From an uncultured Bacteroidota bacterium (GTDB lineage: Bacteria; Bacteroidota; Bacteroidia; Flavobacteriales; Flavobacteriaceae), in the NCBI GenBank assembly GCA_902635895.1, contig CACPPV010000001.1, positions 1 to 64,000 of the forward strand: a stretch of DNA of 64,000 nucleotides, read 5' to 3'. Shown here in pieces: positions 40,389 through 50,436 of the stretch. Numbering within the stretch: position 1 is the first letter of the stretch; each line of letters opens with the position of its first letter. A program made the position numbers and the translations under genes. Below the pieces are notes generated by a model. That model was given only the letters and a program-made list of their open reading frames with translations. It was not told the origin of the DNA and did no database searches.

Positions 40389-41951
40389 ATGAAAATGGAT
40401 TTTATCAAAAAACTGCAATGTTTAATATTTTTAACATTGCAGTTTTGTTTTATATATGGTCAAGAAAATTTAAGTCAAGGACCATACGAGCAACTAATTT
40501 TAAGAAATACTACTTTAATTAATGGAAATGGTGCACCTCCTATTGGTCCAGTAGATATTGAAATAAGAAATAATGTTATTACAAAAATTAAGACTGTTGG
40601 ATATCCTGGAGTTGAAAAAAGAAATAGTTTAAAACTAGATAAAAATGGACATGAACTAAACTTGGATGGTATGTATGTATTACCAGGATTTGTTGATATG
40701 CATGGACATATTGGGGGTAAATCCCAAGGAGCTGAACCAGATTATGTTTTTAAACTCTGGATGGCTCATGGAATTACAACCATAAGAGAGCCAAGTGGAA
40801 GAAGTCTAAATTTTAATTTGGATTTAAAAAAGAAAAGTGAAAATAACTCTATAATAGCTCCTCGAATTTTTACTTACACTGGTTTTGGTAGAGGATCTGA
40901 AATAAATACCCCCGAAGATGCTGTAAATTGGGTAAGAGATAATGCTAAAAAAGGTGCTGATGGCATAAAGTTTTTTGGATCACCACCTGAAATTTTAGAT
41001 GCTGCTATCAAAGAAAACAAAAGGCTTGGTTTAAGATCGGCTTTTCATCACGCTCAAATGAGTGTAGCTAGGTGGAATGTTTTAAACTCAGCAAGAGCAG
41101 GACTTACTACAATGGAACATTGGTATGGACTTCCAGAAGCACTATTTAATGACAAAACAATTCAAAATTATCCTCCAAACTATAATTATCAGAACGAACA
41201 ACATAGGTTTGAAGAAGCAGGTAAGCTTTGGTCTCAATCTGCAGAACCATTTAGCGAGCATTGGAATAACGTAATGAATGAATTAATCAGTCTCGATTTC
41301 ACAATTGACCCAACTTTTAATATTTATGAAGCAAGTAGAGATTTGCATAGAGCTCGAAGAGCTGAATGGCATGAAGATTACACTCTTCCTTCCTTGTGGA
41401 AATTTTATGAGCCAAGTAAAATTTCGCACGGATCTTATTGGCATTATTGGGGAACCGAACAAGAAGTTCAATGGAAAAATAATTACAGACTGTGGATGAC
41501 TTTTGTTAACGAATATAAAAATAGAGGAGGTCGAGTTACAACAGGATCTGACTCAGGTTATATATATCAGCTTTATGGATTTGCATATATAAGAGAACTT
41601 GAATTGTTAAGAGAGGCTGGATTTCATCCCTTGGAAGTTATTCGTTCAGCTACACTCAACGGGGCTGAGGCATTAGGTTATGATCATAAAATTGGATCAA
41701 TTGAAGTTGGTAAACTCGCCGACATCATTGTAATTGAAGAAAACCCTCTAGAGAATTTAAAAGTTTTATATGGAACAGGAGCTATAAAATTAAATGAAAA
41801 AAATGAAGTAGTAAGAGTAGGTGGAGTCAAATACACCATTAAAAATGGTGTAATTTATGACTCCAAACTATTGCTTAAAGAAGTAAAAGATATGGTAAGC
41901 ATTAAAAAAGAAGAGGAAAATTTTGTAATTAAGCAGCCAGGAATAAAATAA
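40389..41951 (+). CDS. Exported amidohydrolase-family protein
   Basis: Signal peptide; LDGMYVLPGFVDMHGHIGG, GADGIKFFGSPPEILDAAI, TTGSDSGYIYQLYG, GSIEVGKLADIIVIEENPLENLK. Confidence 0.9.
   Translation: MKMDFIKKLQCLIFLTLQFCFIYGQENLSQGPYEQLILRNTTLINGNGAPPIGPVDIEIRNNVITKIKTVGYPGVEKRNSLKLDKNGHELNLDGMYVLPGFVDMHGHIGGKSQGAEPDYVFKLWMAHGITTIREPSGRSLNFNLDLKKKSENNSIIAPRIFTYTGFGRGSEINTPEDAVNWVRDNAKKGADGIKFFGSPPEILDAAIKENKRLGLRSAFHHAQMSVARWNVLNSARAGLTTMEHWYGLPEALFNDKTIQNYPPNYNYQNEQHRFEEAGKLWSQSAEPFSEHWNNVMNELISLDFTIDPTFNIYEASRDLHRARRAEWHEDYTLPSLWKFYEPSKISHGSYWHYWGTEQEVQWKNNYRLWMTFVNEYKNRGGRVTTGSDSGYIYQLYGFAYIRELELLREAGFHPLEVIRSATLNGAEALGYDHKIGSIEVGKLADIIVIEENPLENLKVLYGTGAIKLNEKNEVVRVGGVKYTIKNGVIYDSKLLLKEVKDMVSIKKEEENFVIKQPGIK
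40409..40450 (+). terminator. Terminator-like hairpin inside the 5' end of the amidohydrolase CDS
   Basis: AAAACTGCAATGTT (40409-40422), 10-nt loop, AACATTGCAGTTTT (40433-40446), then GTTT; 14-bp perfect stem. Confidence 0.7.
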
Positions 41952-41953
41952 AC

Positions 41954-42745
41954 TTATTTTTTCTTAATTATTTTTTTCAAAAAATTAATACTTGAAATAT
42001 TAAACTCTTTTGGTTTGTCAACGTTAACTACATGACCAGAATCCTCAACAATTATTAATTTAGAATTTTTATGCTCCTTAGTAACGTGTTTAATCGATTC
42101 TAAAAACATGTAATCTTCAGAACCCATTAAATATAAAGTTGGAATTTTAAGCTCAACTTGTCTGAAAAGCTTTAAAAGAGGATTTAGTTCAGAAGTTAAT
42201 TTATACCATCTCATAAATTCCTTTTGATAAAGTTTTTTAGCCTCATTTATAAAAAGTAATCTGGATTTTTTATGATTTTTGTAAGGCATAATGATAAATG
42301 CAAAAAGCTTGTAAATCCATATGTAGGGAACAACAGATTTAAATGCAGAACCAAGTTTAATTAAAAATCTTGATCTGAAATTTAATTTCATTATTGCTCC
42401 TGCCATGATCATACTTTTAACCATTTTTGGATATTGCTCAGCCAATTGACGTATTAATATAGTTCCCAGTGAGATTCCTATAAAGTGTGAGCTTTTGATT
42501 TTCTCTTTTTTTAGAACTTCAACTATATCGTTTGAAATAGATTTAAAACTGTATTTTTTTTCAAAAACATTTTTAAAATGGTACTTAGACTTTCCATGTC
42601 CTCTAAGGTCTAGTAATATAACATTAAAATGCTTCTTAAATTCTTTGATTTGTCTGTACCAAATTGATGAACTCCCCCCTGCTCCATGAACAAAAGTAAC
42701 CCATTGATCAGATTCAAAGTTTTTATATACAGAATAATTAATCAT
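41954..42745 (-). CDS. Alpha/beta hydrolase
   Basis: VTFVHGAGGSSSIWYRQ, LLDLRGHGKS, FIGISLGTILIRQLAEQYP, VEDSGHVVNVDKP. Confidence 0.9.
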   Translation of the reverse strand: MINYSVYKNFESDQWVTFVHGAGGSSSIWYRQIKEFKKHFNVILLDLRGHGKSKYHFKNVFEKKYSFKSISNDIVEVLKKEKIKSSHFIGISLGTILIRQLAEQYPKMVKSMIMAGAIMKLNFRSRFLIKLGSAFKSVVPYIWIYKLFAFIIMPYKNHKKSRLLFINEAKKLYQKEFMRWYKLTSELNPLLKLFRQVELKIPTLYLMGSEDYMFLESIKHVTKEHKNSKLIIVEDSGHVVNVDKPKEFNISSINFLKKIIKKK

Positions 42746-43553
42746 TCAATAAAATTTTCATTTTATTTTGAACAGATTTAGCTTCTTCAAGTGATTTTTC
42801 TAAAAAATTAATATCATTTCCTGCATAAATAATGGATCTTGATGAATTTACTAAAATTCCAATATCATCATTAACTCCGTTAGTATATGTTTCAGTAAGA
42901 CTTCCTCCTTGGGCACCAACACCAGGAATTAATAAAAAGTTATTAGGAACAATTGATCTTACTTCTTTCAAATAAGTTGATTTTGTGGCACCAATGACAT
43001 ACATTAAATTTTTGGAATTAATCCAGTTCTGAGATTTTTTCAAAACTGATTTAAACAAATCTAATTCAGATTTATCAGAAATTTGAAAATCATTTGCACC
43101 AGTATTGGAAGTCAGTCCCAATAAAATGGTGTATTTATCATCATATTTCAGAAAAGGCTCTATTGAGTCTCTTCCCATGTAAGGTGAAACTGTTACTGAG
43201 TCAAAATCCATATGCTTAAAAAAAGCTTGGGCATATTTATCTGACGTATTACCAATATCACCTCTTTTAGCATCAGCAATAGTAAAAAGCTGAGGATAAT
43301 TAGTATTGATATATTCGATTGTTTTTTCTAAAGTTTTCCATCCTTTTGAACCCTCCGATTCATAAAAAGCTGTGTTTATTTTTACAGCAACTATTAATTT
43401 ATTAAGTGAATCGAGTAAGAGTTTATTAAAAATAAAAACAGGATCATCCTCCTTCATTAAATGTACTGGGATTTTTTTGATATCGGAATCAAGACCCAAA
43501 CATAAAAATGAATTTTTATTTAAAATTTGATTTTTTAAAAATTTTATATTCAT
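42738..43553 (-). CDS. pyrF: Orotidine-5'-phosphate decarboxylase
   Basis: LCLGLDSD, IADAKRGDIGNTSDKYAQAFF, LLIPGVGAQGG, SSRSIIYA. Confidence 0.95.
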   Translation of the reverse strand: MNIKFLKNQILNKNSFLCLGLDSDIKKIPVHLMKEDDPVFIFNKLLLDSLNKLIVAVKINTAFYESEGSKGWKTLEKTIEYINTNYPQLFTIADAKRGDIGNTSDKYAQAFFKHMDFDSVTVSPYMGRDSIEPFLKYDDKYTILLGLTSNTGANDFQISDKSELDLFKSVLKKSQNWINSKNLMYVIGATKSTYLKEVRSIVPNNFLLIPGVGAQGGSLTETYTNGVNDDIGILVNSSRSIIYAGNDINFLEKSLEEAKSVQNKMKILLND

Positions 43554-43556
43554 AAA

Positions 43557-44636
43557 TTAAAAAACTTCTTCAGAATTTTTTAATAGTTCTGAATTTTGAA
43601 CAATCTTTAGTTCATCTATTATTTTTTGTATGTCACCATTTACAATATTTTGTAAATCATAAAGAGTTAAACCAATTCTATGATCAGTAACTCTGCCTTG
43701 GGGATAATTGTAAGTACGTATTTTTGCCGATCTATCGCCAGACGAAACCATTGAGTTTCTTTTTAGAGCATCCTCTTCTAATTTCTTACTTAATTCCAGT
43801 TCATATAAACGAGACCTTAAAACCTTTAAGGCTTTATCTTTATTCTTGTGCTGTGATTTTTGATCCTGACATTGTGCTACTATTCCGGTTGGAGTGTGAG
43901 TCAATCTGACCGCTGAATATGTTGTATTAACAGATTGTCCTCCAGGTCCTGATGAACAAAAATAATCTATTCTAACGTCGTTCATATTAATTTCAACATC
44001 AAACTCTTCTGCTTCAGGCAATACCATCACAGTGGCAGCTGAAGTATGAACCCTACCTTGAGTCTCTGTTTGAGGAACTCTTTGAACTCGATGAACACCA
44101 GATTCAAATTTCAACAAACCATAAACATCATCATTTCCAGAAACTTCAAAAATAATTTCTTTATAACCACCAGCGGTTCCAGGGCTAGAATCTACTAAAC
44201 TAACTTTCCAATTTCTGCCTTCACAATATTTAGTATACATTCTGAACAAATCCCCAGCAAATATACTAGCCTCGTCACCACCTGTTCCAGCTCTTAATTC
44301 AACAACAACATTTTTAGAATCGTCAGGATCTTTAGGAATCAATAAAAATTTAATCTCTTCCTCAACCAACTTGATTTTATCCTTGTATTCTTTAAGTTCA
44401 TCACTGGCCATTTCAAGCATTTCTTTATCATCTTCTGTCTTTATAATTTCTTCCGCCTCATTTATATTTGAAATTAAACTTTCATATACCTTCTTTTTTT
44501 CTACAATATTGCCAAGATCTTTGTATTCTTTGTTAAGCTTAATATATCTCTTTTGATCAGAAATAATATCTGGCTGTATAATAAGATCTGATACCTCATT
44601 ATATCTTTGTTGAACAATATTTAATTTATCTAACAT
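43557..44636 (-). CDS. prfA: Peptide chain release factor 1
   Basis: [61 protein letters not shown]. Confidence 0.96.
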   Translation of the reverse strand: MLDKLNIVQQRYNEVSDLIIQPDIISDQKRYIKLNKEYKDLGNIVEKKKVYESLISNINEAEEIIKTEDDKEMLEMASDELKEYKDKIKLVEEEIKFLLIPKDPDDSKNVVVELRAGTGGDEASIFAGDLFRMYTKYCEGRNWKVSLVDSSPGTAGGYKEIIFEVSGNDDVYGLLKFESGVHRVQRVPQTETQGRVHTSAATVMVLPEAEEFDVEINMNDVRIDYFCSSGPGGQSVNTTYSAVRLTHTPTGIVAQCQDQKSQHKNKDKALKVLRSRLYELELSKKLEEDALKRNSMVSSGDRSAKIRTYNYPQGRVTDHRIGLTLYDLQNIVNGDIQKIIDELKIVQNSELLKNSEEVF

Positions 44637-44675
44637 TTTAGAAATATATTTTTACAAATTTAAGTTAATTGTAAC

Positions 44676-45848
44676 TTATGAGTATTCAAAGCTACCATGC
44701 TCTGAGGAGATAGTAAGTTTTTTTGATTCACTATCCTCTACTCTTCCTATAATTTTTGCATCTACACCGAATGACTTTGAAATTTCAATTATTTGATCAG
44801 AAATCTCAGGTTTCACATAAAGTTCCATTCGATGGCCCATATTGAAAACCTTATACATTTCTTTCCAATCAGTATTAGATTCTTGTTTAATTATATTGAA
44901 TAAAGGAGGTGTATCAAATAAATTATCTTTAATAATATGTAAATTATCAATGAAATGTAAAATTTTAGTTTGAGCACCACCACTACAATGAATCATTCCA
45001 TTAATTGAATTCGAATCGTATTTATTTAAAATTGACTTTATAATTGGAGCATAAGTTCTGGTTGGTGATAAAACTAATTTTCCTATATCCAGTTCAATAT
45101 CTTTAATTTTTTGAATCAAATCGTAACTACCAGAATATATCAACTCATCCGGCATTGAAGAATCAAAACTTTCTGGATACTTTTTTGCTAATTTTTTATT
45201 AAAAACATCATGTCTGGCAGAGGTTAAACCATTACTACCCATTCCTCCATTATACTCTTTTTCGTAAGTTGCCTTTCCAAAAGATTGAAGACCTACAATA
45301 ACATTTCCAGCAGAAATATTAGCATTATCGATTATATCAGATTTTTTTATTCTTGCAATAACAGTAGAATCTACAATAATAGTTCTGACTAGATCACCAA
45401 CATCAGCAGTTTCACCTCCAGTAGATTTTATATTAACACCATATTTAGACATTTCATCAATTAATTCTTCTGTTCCCTCAATTATAGATTTGATAACCTG
45501 TCCGGGTATTAATTTTTTATTTCTTCCAATTGTTGAAGACAACATTATATTATTAACTGCACCAACACATAGTAGATCATCTATATTCATAATTAAGGCA
45601 TCTTGAGCTATGCCTTTCCAAACAGAAAGATCACCAGTTTCTTTCCAATACATGTATGCTAAAGAAGATTTTGTTCCAGCACCGTCCGCATGCATCACTA
45701 AACAATAATCTGGATCTTGAGTTAAATGATCAGGAACTATTTTACAAAACGCCTTTGGATAAAGCCCTTTATCAATATTTTTAATAGCATTATGAACGTC
45801 AGTCTTATCAGCTGAAACACCTCTTAAATTGTATCTGTCCAATATCAT
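44676..45848 (-). CDS. Phosphoribosylformylglycinamidine cyclo-ligase-like (PurM/AIR synthase family)
   Basis: HADGAGTKSSLAYMYW, AQDALIMNIDDLLCVGA, GGETADVGDLVRT, FNMGHRMELYV. Confidence 0.85.
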   Translation of the reverse strand: MILDRYNLRGVSADKTDVHNAIKNIDKGLYPKAFCKIVPDHLTQDPDYCLVMHADGAGTKSSLAYMYWKETGDLSVWKGIAQDALIMNIDDLLCVGAVNNIMLSSTIGRNKKLIPGQVIKSIIEGTEELIDEMSKYGVNIKSTGGETADVGDLVRTIIVDSTVIARIKKSDIIDNANISAGNVIVGLQSFGKATYEKEYNGGMGSNGLTSARHDVFNKKLAKKYPESFDSSMPDELIYSGSYDLIQKIKDIELDIGKLVLSPTRTYAPIIKSILNKYDSNSINGMIHCSGGAQTKILHFIDNLHIIKDNLFDTPPLFNIIKQESNTDWKEMYKVFNMGHRMELYVKPEISDQIIEISKSFGVDAKIIGRVEDSESKKLTISSEHGSFEYS

Positions 45849-46111
45849 TTTTTTAATTATTACAAAGATACAAGTAATGATAGTGTTAAAAAATTTTATT
45901 TAATTAAAAATCTTGAACGAATTTTTGAAAAAAAAATGTGAAAAAATCATTTTAATGTTCAAAAATTATGAAAAATTAAATTTTAATTATTAAAAAATAT
46001 GGTATTAATAATAATGAGGATTGTTTATATCTTTTAAAAAGTTAAAACACTAAAAATCAATTATATATTATAATTTTATCGGACAATTTTAATTACAAAA
46101 ATCTTTACAAA

Positions 46112-47122
46112 ATGAGCAAATCTAAATTAGAATATTTATGGTTAGATGGTTACGAGCCAACAGCCAACATTAGAAGCAAAACTAAAATTGTTGACGATTT
46201 TAGTGGAAAATTAGAAGACTGTCCACTATGGTCTTTTGATGGAAGTTCAACAAGACAAGCTGAGGGTGGTTCATCTGACTGTTTATTAAAACCAGTGGCA
46301 ATTTTTCCAGATCCGGGAAGAACTGGAGATTCATACTTAGTTATGACTGAAGTACTAAACGCTGACGGTTCACCTCACGTTTCAAATGGTAGATCAACAA
46401 TTGACGACGATGACAATGACTTTTGGTTTGGTTTTGAGCAAGAATATTTCTTGTACGATACTGAAACAAACTTGCCTTTAGGTTTTCCTAGAGACCAAAC
46501 TCCACAGGGTCAATTTTATTGCTCAGCAGGTGCACAAAATGCATTTGGAAGAGAAATGATCGAAAGACATATTGACCTTTGTATAGAAGCTGGTTTAAAC
46601 ATTGAAGGAATTAATGCTGAAGTTGCAGCTGGTCAATGGGAATTCCAGTTATTTTCTAAAGGTGCAAAAGAAGCTGGTGATCAAATGTGGGTAGCTAGAT
46701 ATATGCTAAATAGACTTGGCGAAGAATATGGATTAGCTATTGAATATCATCCAAAGCCTTTAGGTGCAACTGACTGGAACGGATCTGGAATGCATGCAAA
46801 TTTCTCTAATACAACTCTAAGAACTTGTGGTTCAAAAGAAACTTATGAAAAAATTTGTGAAGCGTTTAGACCTGTTGTAGCTGAACACATTGCTGTTTAT
46901 GGTGCAGATAACGACCAAAGATTAACTGGTGACCATGAAACTCAATCAATTACAGAATTTAGCTATGGAGTTTCTGACCGAGGAGCTTCTATAAGAATCC
47001 CTATTTTAACTGTTGAAAAAGGATGGAAAGGATGGCTAGAAGATAGAAGACCTGCTTCAAACGGTGATCCTTATAAAATTGCTGGAAGAATCATTAAAAC
47101 TGTAAAGTCAGCAAAGATTTAA
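46112..47122 (+). CDS. Glutamine synthetase, type II (GSII, eukaryote-like)
   Basis: EYLWLDGYEPTANIRSKTKI, WSFDGSSTRQAEGGSSDCLLKPVA, WFGFEQEYFLYD, GQWEFQLF, WNGSGMHANFS, DRGASIRIP. Confidence 0.95.
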   Translation: MSKSKLEYLWLDGYEPTANIRSKTKIVDDFSGKLEDCPLWSFDGSSTRQAEGGSSDCLLKPVAIFPDPGRTGDSYLVMTEVLNADGSPHVSNGRSTIDDDDNDFWFGFEQEYFLYDTETNLPLGFPRDQTPQGQFYCSAGAQNAFGREMIERHIDLCIEAGLNIEGINAEVAAGQWEFQLFSKGAKEAGDQMWVARYMLNRLGEEYGLAIEYHPKPLGATDWNGSGMHANFSNTTLRTCGSKETYEKICEAFRPVVAEHIAVYGADNDQRLTGDHETQSITEFSYGVSDRGASIRIPILTVEKGWKGWLEDRRPASNGDPYKIAGRIIKTVKSAKI

Positions 47123-47144
47123 TTCAATTTAAATTACATACAAT

Positions 47145-47173
47145 AAAAAACCCTCTACTAAGAGGGTTTTTTT
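47145..47173. terminator. Bidirectional terminator between glutamine synthetase and the exchanger gene
   Basis: AAAAAACCCTCT-ACTA-AGAGGGTTTTTT. Confidence 0.9.
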
Positions 47174-48107
47174 ATTGAAATAAGTTTACAACATATAGAC
47201 TGTAAAAAACTAATATTATCAAACCTTCTTTTCGTCCAAGAACGTATTTTTTTGGAAAAAATATAAGAGGGAGAACTAAAGCTGCAAAGAACAACATAAT
47301 ATATATATCAAAACTTATAATATTATTATCCAGAACAGAAAGTGGTGTTACAAGTGATGTTAAACCTAAAACAGCAAAAACATTAAAAATATTTGAACCT
47401 AATAAATTACCCAGTGAAATGCTTTTTTCTTTGTTAAATACAGCAACCAAAGAAGTAACTAACTCAGGAATACTAGTTCCAACTGAAACTACTGTTATTC
47501 CAATAATTCTTTCGCTTATACCAAATGAGTTAGCTAAACTAATAGCACCATCAATAAACCATTCTGAGCCATAAAATAGAAAAACTCCTCCAAAAATTAA
47601 TGTTATTAGTGATTTTACAATTGAATCTTCGTTTTCAATTTCCAGTTCAATTTCACTTTTATCTCTGAATTTTATCAAAGCTGAAATTGTCATTATCAAA
47701 AAACAAACTAAAATACCCCCCTCAGTTTTAGTAATTATTCCATCAAGAACTACTACAAGAAAATATAATGCAGAAAACATCATAATAGGCCATTCTTTTT
47801 TATACACACTTTTTGATATGTTAATTGGAGAGAACAGTATAGTAACAGCCAAAACCAAACCTAAATTAGCAATATTAGATCCTAATACATTTGATATTGC
47901 TAAATCTGGAGATCCTTTTAATGCAGATTTTATACTAACTATAAGCTCGGGTGCTGATGTTGCTAAAGACACTACTGTCATCCCTATTAAAAGTTTAGGA
48001 ATACCAAATTTTAAAGAAATTGATACAGCTGCTTTTAATAATAAGTTTCCTCCGATTATTAAAACAATTAAACCAAAAAACAATAATGAGATAGTATTAA
48101 AATCCAT
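47172..48107 (-). CDS. CaCA-family sodium/calcium exchanger
   Basis: Duplicated alpha repeats: VVSLATSAPELIVSIKSALKGSPDLAISNVLGSNIANLGL and VVSVGTSIPELVTSLVAVFNKEKSISLGNLLGSNIFNVF. Confidence 0.92.
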   Translation of the reverse strand: MDFNTISLLFFGLIVLIIGGNLLLKAAVSISLKFGIPKLLIGMTVVSLATSAPELIVSIKSALKGSPDLAISNVLGSNIANLGLVLAVTILFSPINISKSVYKKEWPIMMFSALYFLVVVLDGIITKTEGGILVCFLIMTISALIKFRDKSEIELEIENEDSIVKSLITLIFGGVFLFYGSEWFIDGAISLANSFGISERIIGITVVSVGTSIPELVTSLVAVFNKEKSISLGNLLGSNIFNVFAVLGLTSLVTPLSVLDNNIISFDIYIMLFFAALVLPLIFFPKKYVLGRKEGLIILVFYSLYVVNLFQ

Positions 48108-48149
48108 ATATTTATTTTACAAAGATAACATGAAATGTATTTTAAATAA

Positions 48150-48299
48150 ATGAAAATCGTCTTTAAACTATTGGCCAAGCTAAATAAAATCTTGCTACCT
48201 AGTCTTACTAAAAAAGGTTTAGACCCAATTAAAGCTTCAAAATTTCAATTATTACTAATTGGATGGAGATACTTTGTAACAAAAAATAGTTTGGATTAG
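48150..48299 (+). CDS. Small basic protein (49 aa), conserved-looking, below ORF-track cutoff
   Basis: ATG...TAG reads MKIVFKLLAKLNKILLPSLTKKGLDPIKASKFQLLLIGWRYFVTKNSLD. Confidence 0.65.
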   Translation: MKIVFKLLAKLNKILLPSLTKKGLDPIKASKFQLLLIGWRYFVTKNSLD

Positions 48300-49480
48300 A
48301 TAACTTCCAATTTTTTACCAACCAAAACAAAAGAATCAATTGCTTTTTGAATATCTTCCATTGCATGTGCAGCAGATATTTGAACACGTATTCTTGCCTG
48401 TCCCCTTGGAACAACAGGATAAAAGAATCCAATTACATACACACCTAACTTCAATAATTCTTTTGACATATTTTGTGCTAAATGATCATCATACAACATT
48501 ATTGGAACAATTGGATGTGTTCCCGGTTTAATTTCAAAACCATGCCTAGTAATTTCTTCTCTAAAAAATTTAGTATTATCCTTCAATTTCTTGATATGGG
48601 AAGAATCTTTTTCAAGAACATCAAGAACTGCTAAAGATGCTCCAACAATTGAAGGTGCTAGTGTGTTTGAAAATAAATATGGTCTAGATTTTTGTCTTAA
48701 CAATTCTATAATTTCTTTTGGGCCGCTAGTAAATCCACCAGAAGCTCCTCCAAGCGCCTTACCCAATGTACCGGTTATAATATCAACTTGGTCCATGACA
48801 CCCAATTCTTCAGGAACACCTTTTCCTTTGGGACCTATGAATCCTGTAGAATGACATTCATCAGACATAACTAAAGCATCGTATTTTTTTGCCAATTCAC
48901 ATATTTTATCTAATTGAGCAACCGTTCCATCCATTGAAAAAACACCATCAGTTACAATAATTTTACTTCTTGCATCTTTCGCCTTTATTAACTGAAGCTC
49001 TAAATCTTTCATATCATTATGTTTATATCTAAATCTTTGAGCTTTACATAGTCTAATTCCATCTATTATTGATGCATGATTAAGTTCGTCACTGATAATA
49101 GCATCCTCTTTATTAAATAAAGGTTCAAACAATCCTCCATTTGCATCAAATGCAGCAGCATATAAAATTGTATCTTCTTTTTCTAAAAACTTCGATATTT
49201 TATTTTCAAGTTCTTTATGAATATTTTGTGTTCCACAAATAAATCTGACAGAAGCCATTCCAAATCCATGAGAATCTAAAGTTTGCTTTGCTTTATTTAT
49301 TACATTTTGATTGGAGGCTAAACCCAAATAATTGTTAGCACAAAAGTTTAAAACCTTAGAATTATTTACAGAGATTTCAGAGTTTTGTTTTGAAGAAATT
49401 ATTCTTTCATTTTTAAATCTACCTGAACTTTTAACTTCATCTAATTCTTCACTTAATCTTTTTTGTATAGATTCGTACAT
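48296..49480 (-). CDS. kbl: Glycine C-acetyltransferase (2-amino-3-ketobutyrate CoA ligase)
   Basis: NFCANNYLGLASN, DELNHASIIDGIRLC, DECHSTGFIGPKGKGVPEELGV, TGTLGKALGGASGG. Confidence 0.94.
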   Translation of the reverse strand: MYESIQKRLSEELDEVKSSGRFKNERIISSKQNSEISVNNSKVLNFCANNYLGLASNQNVINKAKQTLDSHGFGMASVRFICGTQNIHKELENKISKFLEKEDTILYAAAFDANGGLFEPLFNKEDAIISDELNHASIIDGIRLCKAQRFRYKHNDMKDLELQLIKAKDARSKIIVTDGVFSMDGTVAQLDKICELAKKYDALVMSDECHSTGFIGPKGKGVPEELGVMDQVDIITGTLGKALGGASGGFTSGPKEIIELLRQKSRPYLFSNTLAPSIVGASLAVLDVLEKDSSHIKKLKDNTKFFREEITRHGFEIKPGTHPIVPIMLYDDHLAQNMSKELLKLGVYVIGFFYPVVPRGQARIRVQISAAHAMEDIQKAIDSFVLVGKKLEVI

Positions 49481-49521
49481 AATTATATTAATTAATAATA
49501 AAAGTATAATTTTTTTATTTG

Positions 49522-50436
49522 ATGGAAAGAGTTTTAATTACTGGAGCACTTGGACAATTAGGGATTGAATTCATCAAGTATTTTGAAAAAAATAATATCT
49601 ATGTATTGGCAACAGATATTAAATTTCCCTCGAAAAAATTAAGTTGTGATTTTGAAATTGCAGATGCACTAGATAAAGAATCTCTTGATTTTCTAGTTAA
49701 AAAGAATAAAATTAATACCATATATCATTTAGTTGCTGTTTTATCTGCAACTGGAGAAAAAAACCCTATTGATTCATGGAAGATAAACATGAATTCATTT
49801 CACAACATTATTGAAATTTCACTTGATAATAATATCAAAAAAATTTTCTGGCCAAGTTCTATAGCTGTTTTTGGAACAAAATCTAATTTAGAAATGGTAG
49901 ATCAAAATCCTATTCTTAATCCAAATACCATTTATGGAATTTCAAAATTGGCTGGTGAAAAATTAATTAATTATTACAACAAAAAATTTCAATTGGATAT
50001 TAGATCACTTAGATATCCAGGTATAATATCATTTGATACAAAACCTGGAGGCGGAACAACAGACTATGTCATGGAAATGATAGACTCTATGTCTAAGGGA
50101 AATGAATACCTATGTTTTCTTGAAAAAAACACTAAACTACCAATGCTATATATAGACGATGCTATTTTAGGTACGATTAGGTACATGAACACAAACAAAA
50201 ATGATTTAAATGTTAAAGATTCTTATAATATTTCAGGATACAGCTTAACTCCTCATGAATTAGAAAAAAAGCTTATTGAAAATGGTTGCAAAGGAAGTGT
50301 AATCTATAAGCCTGATTATAGAAACGAAATAGCCAAAACATGGCCAAAAGAAATAAATGACTTTCATGCTAAAAAAGATTGGGGATGGAAAGCAAAATTT
50401 GGATTAGATGAAACTTTAGCTGTAAAGTTTAAATAG
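49522..50436 (+). CDS. NAD-dependent epimerase-fold protein, probable short-chain L-threonine dehydrogenase
   Basis: RVLITGALGQLGIEF, PSSIAVFG, NTIYGISKLAGEKLINYY, SLRYPGIIS, GGGTTDYV; divergent to kbl. Confidence 0.85.
   Translation: MERVLITGALGQLGIEFIKYFEKNNIYVLATDIKFPSKKLSCDFEIADALDKESLDFLVKKNKINTIYHLVAVLSATGEKNPIDSWKINMNSFHNIIEISLDNNIKKIFWPSSIAVFGTKSNLEMVDQNPILNPNTIYGISKLAGEKLINYYNKKFQLDIRSLRYPGIISFDTKPGGGTTDYVMEMIDSMSKGNEYLCFLEKNTKLPMLYIDDAILGTIRYMNTNKNDLNVKDSYNISGYSLTPHELEKKLIENGCKGSVIYKPDYRNEIAKTWPKEINDFHAKKDWGWKAKFGLDETLAVKFK

Noticed and set aside
40368-40395. TTTTCATAT...ATATGAAAA inverted repeat over the amidohydrolase start codon
   Set aside because: Nearly all A/T with a 10-nt loop, so expected by chance here; the hairpin at 40409 is far stronger.
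47818-48153. 111-aa ORF antisense to the CaCA exchanger
   Set aside because: Shadow of duplicated alpha-repeat coding sequence.
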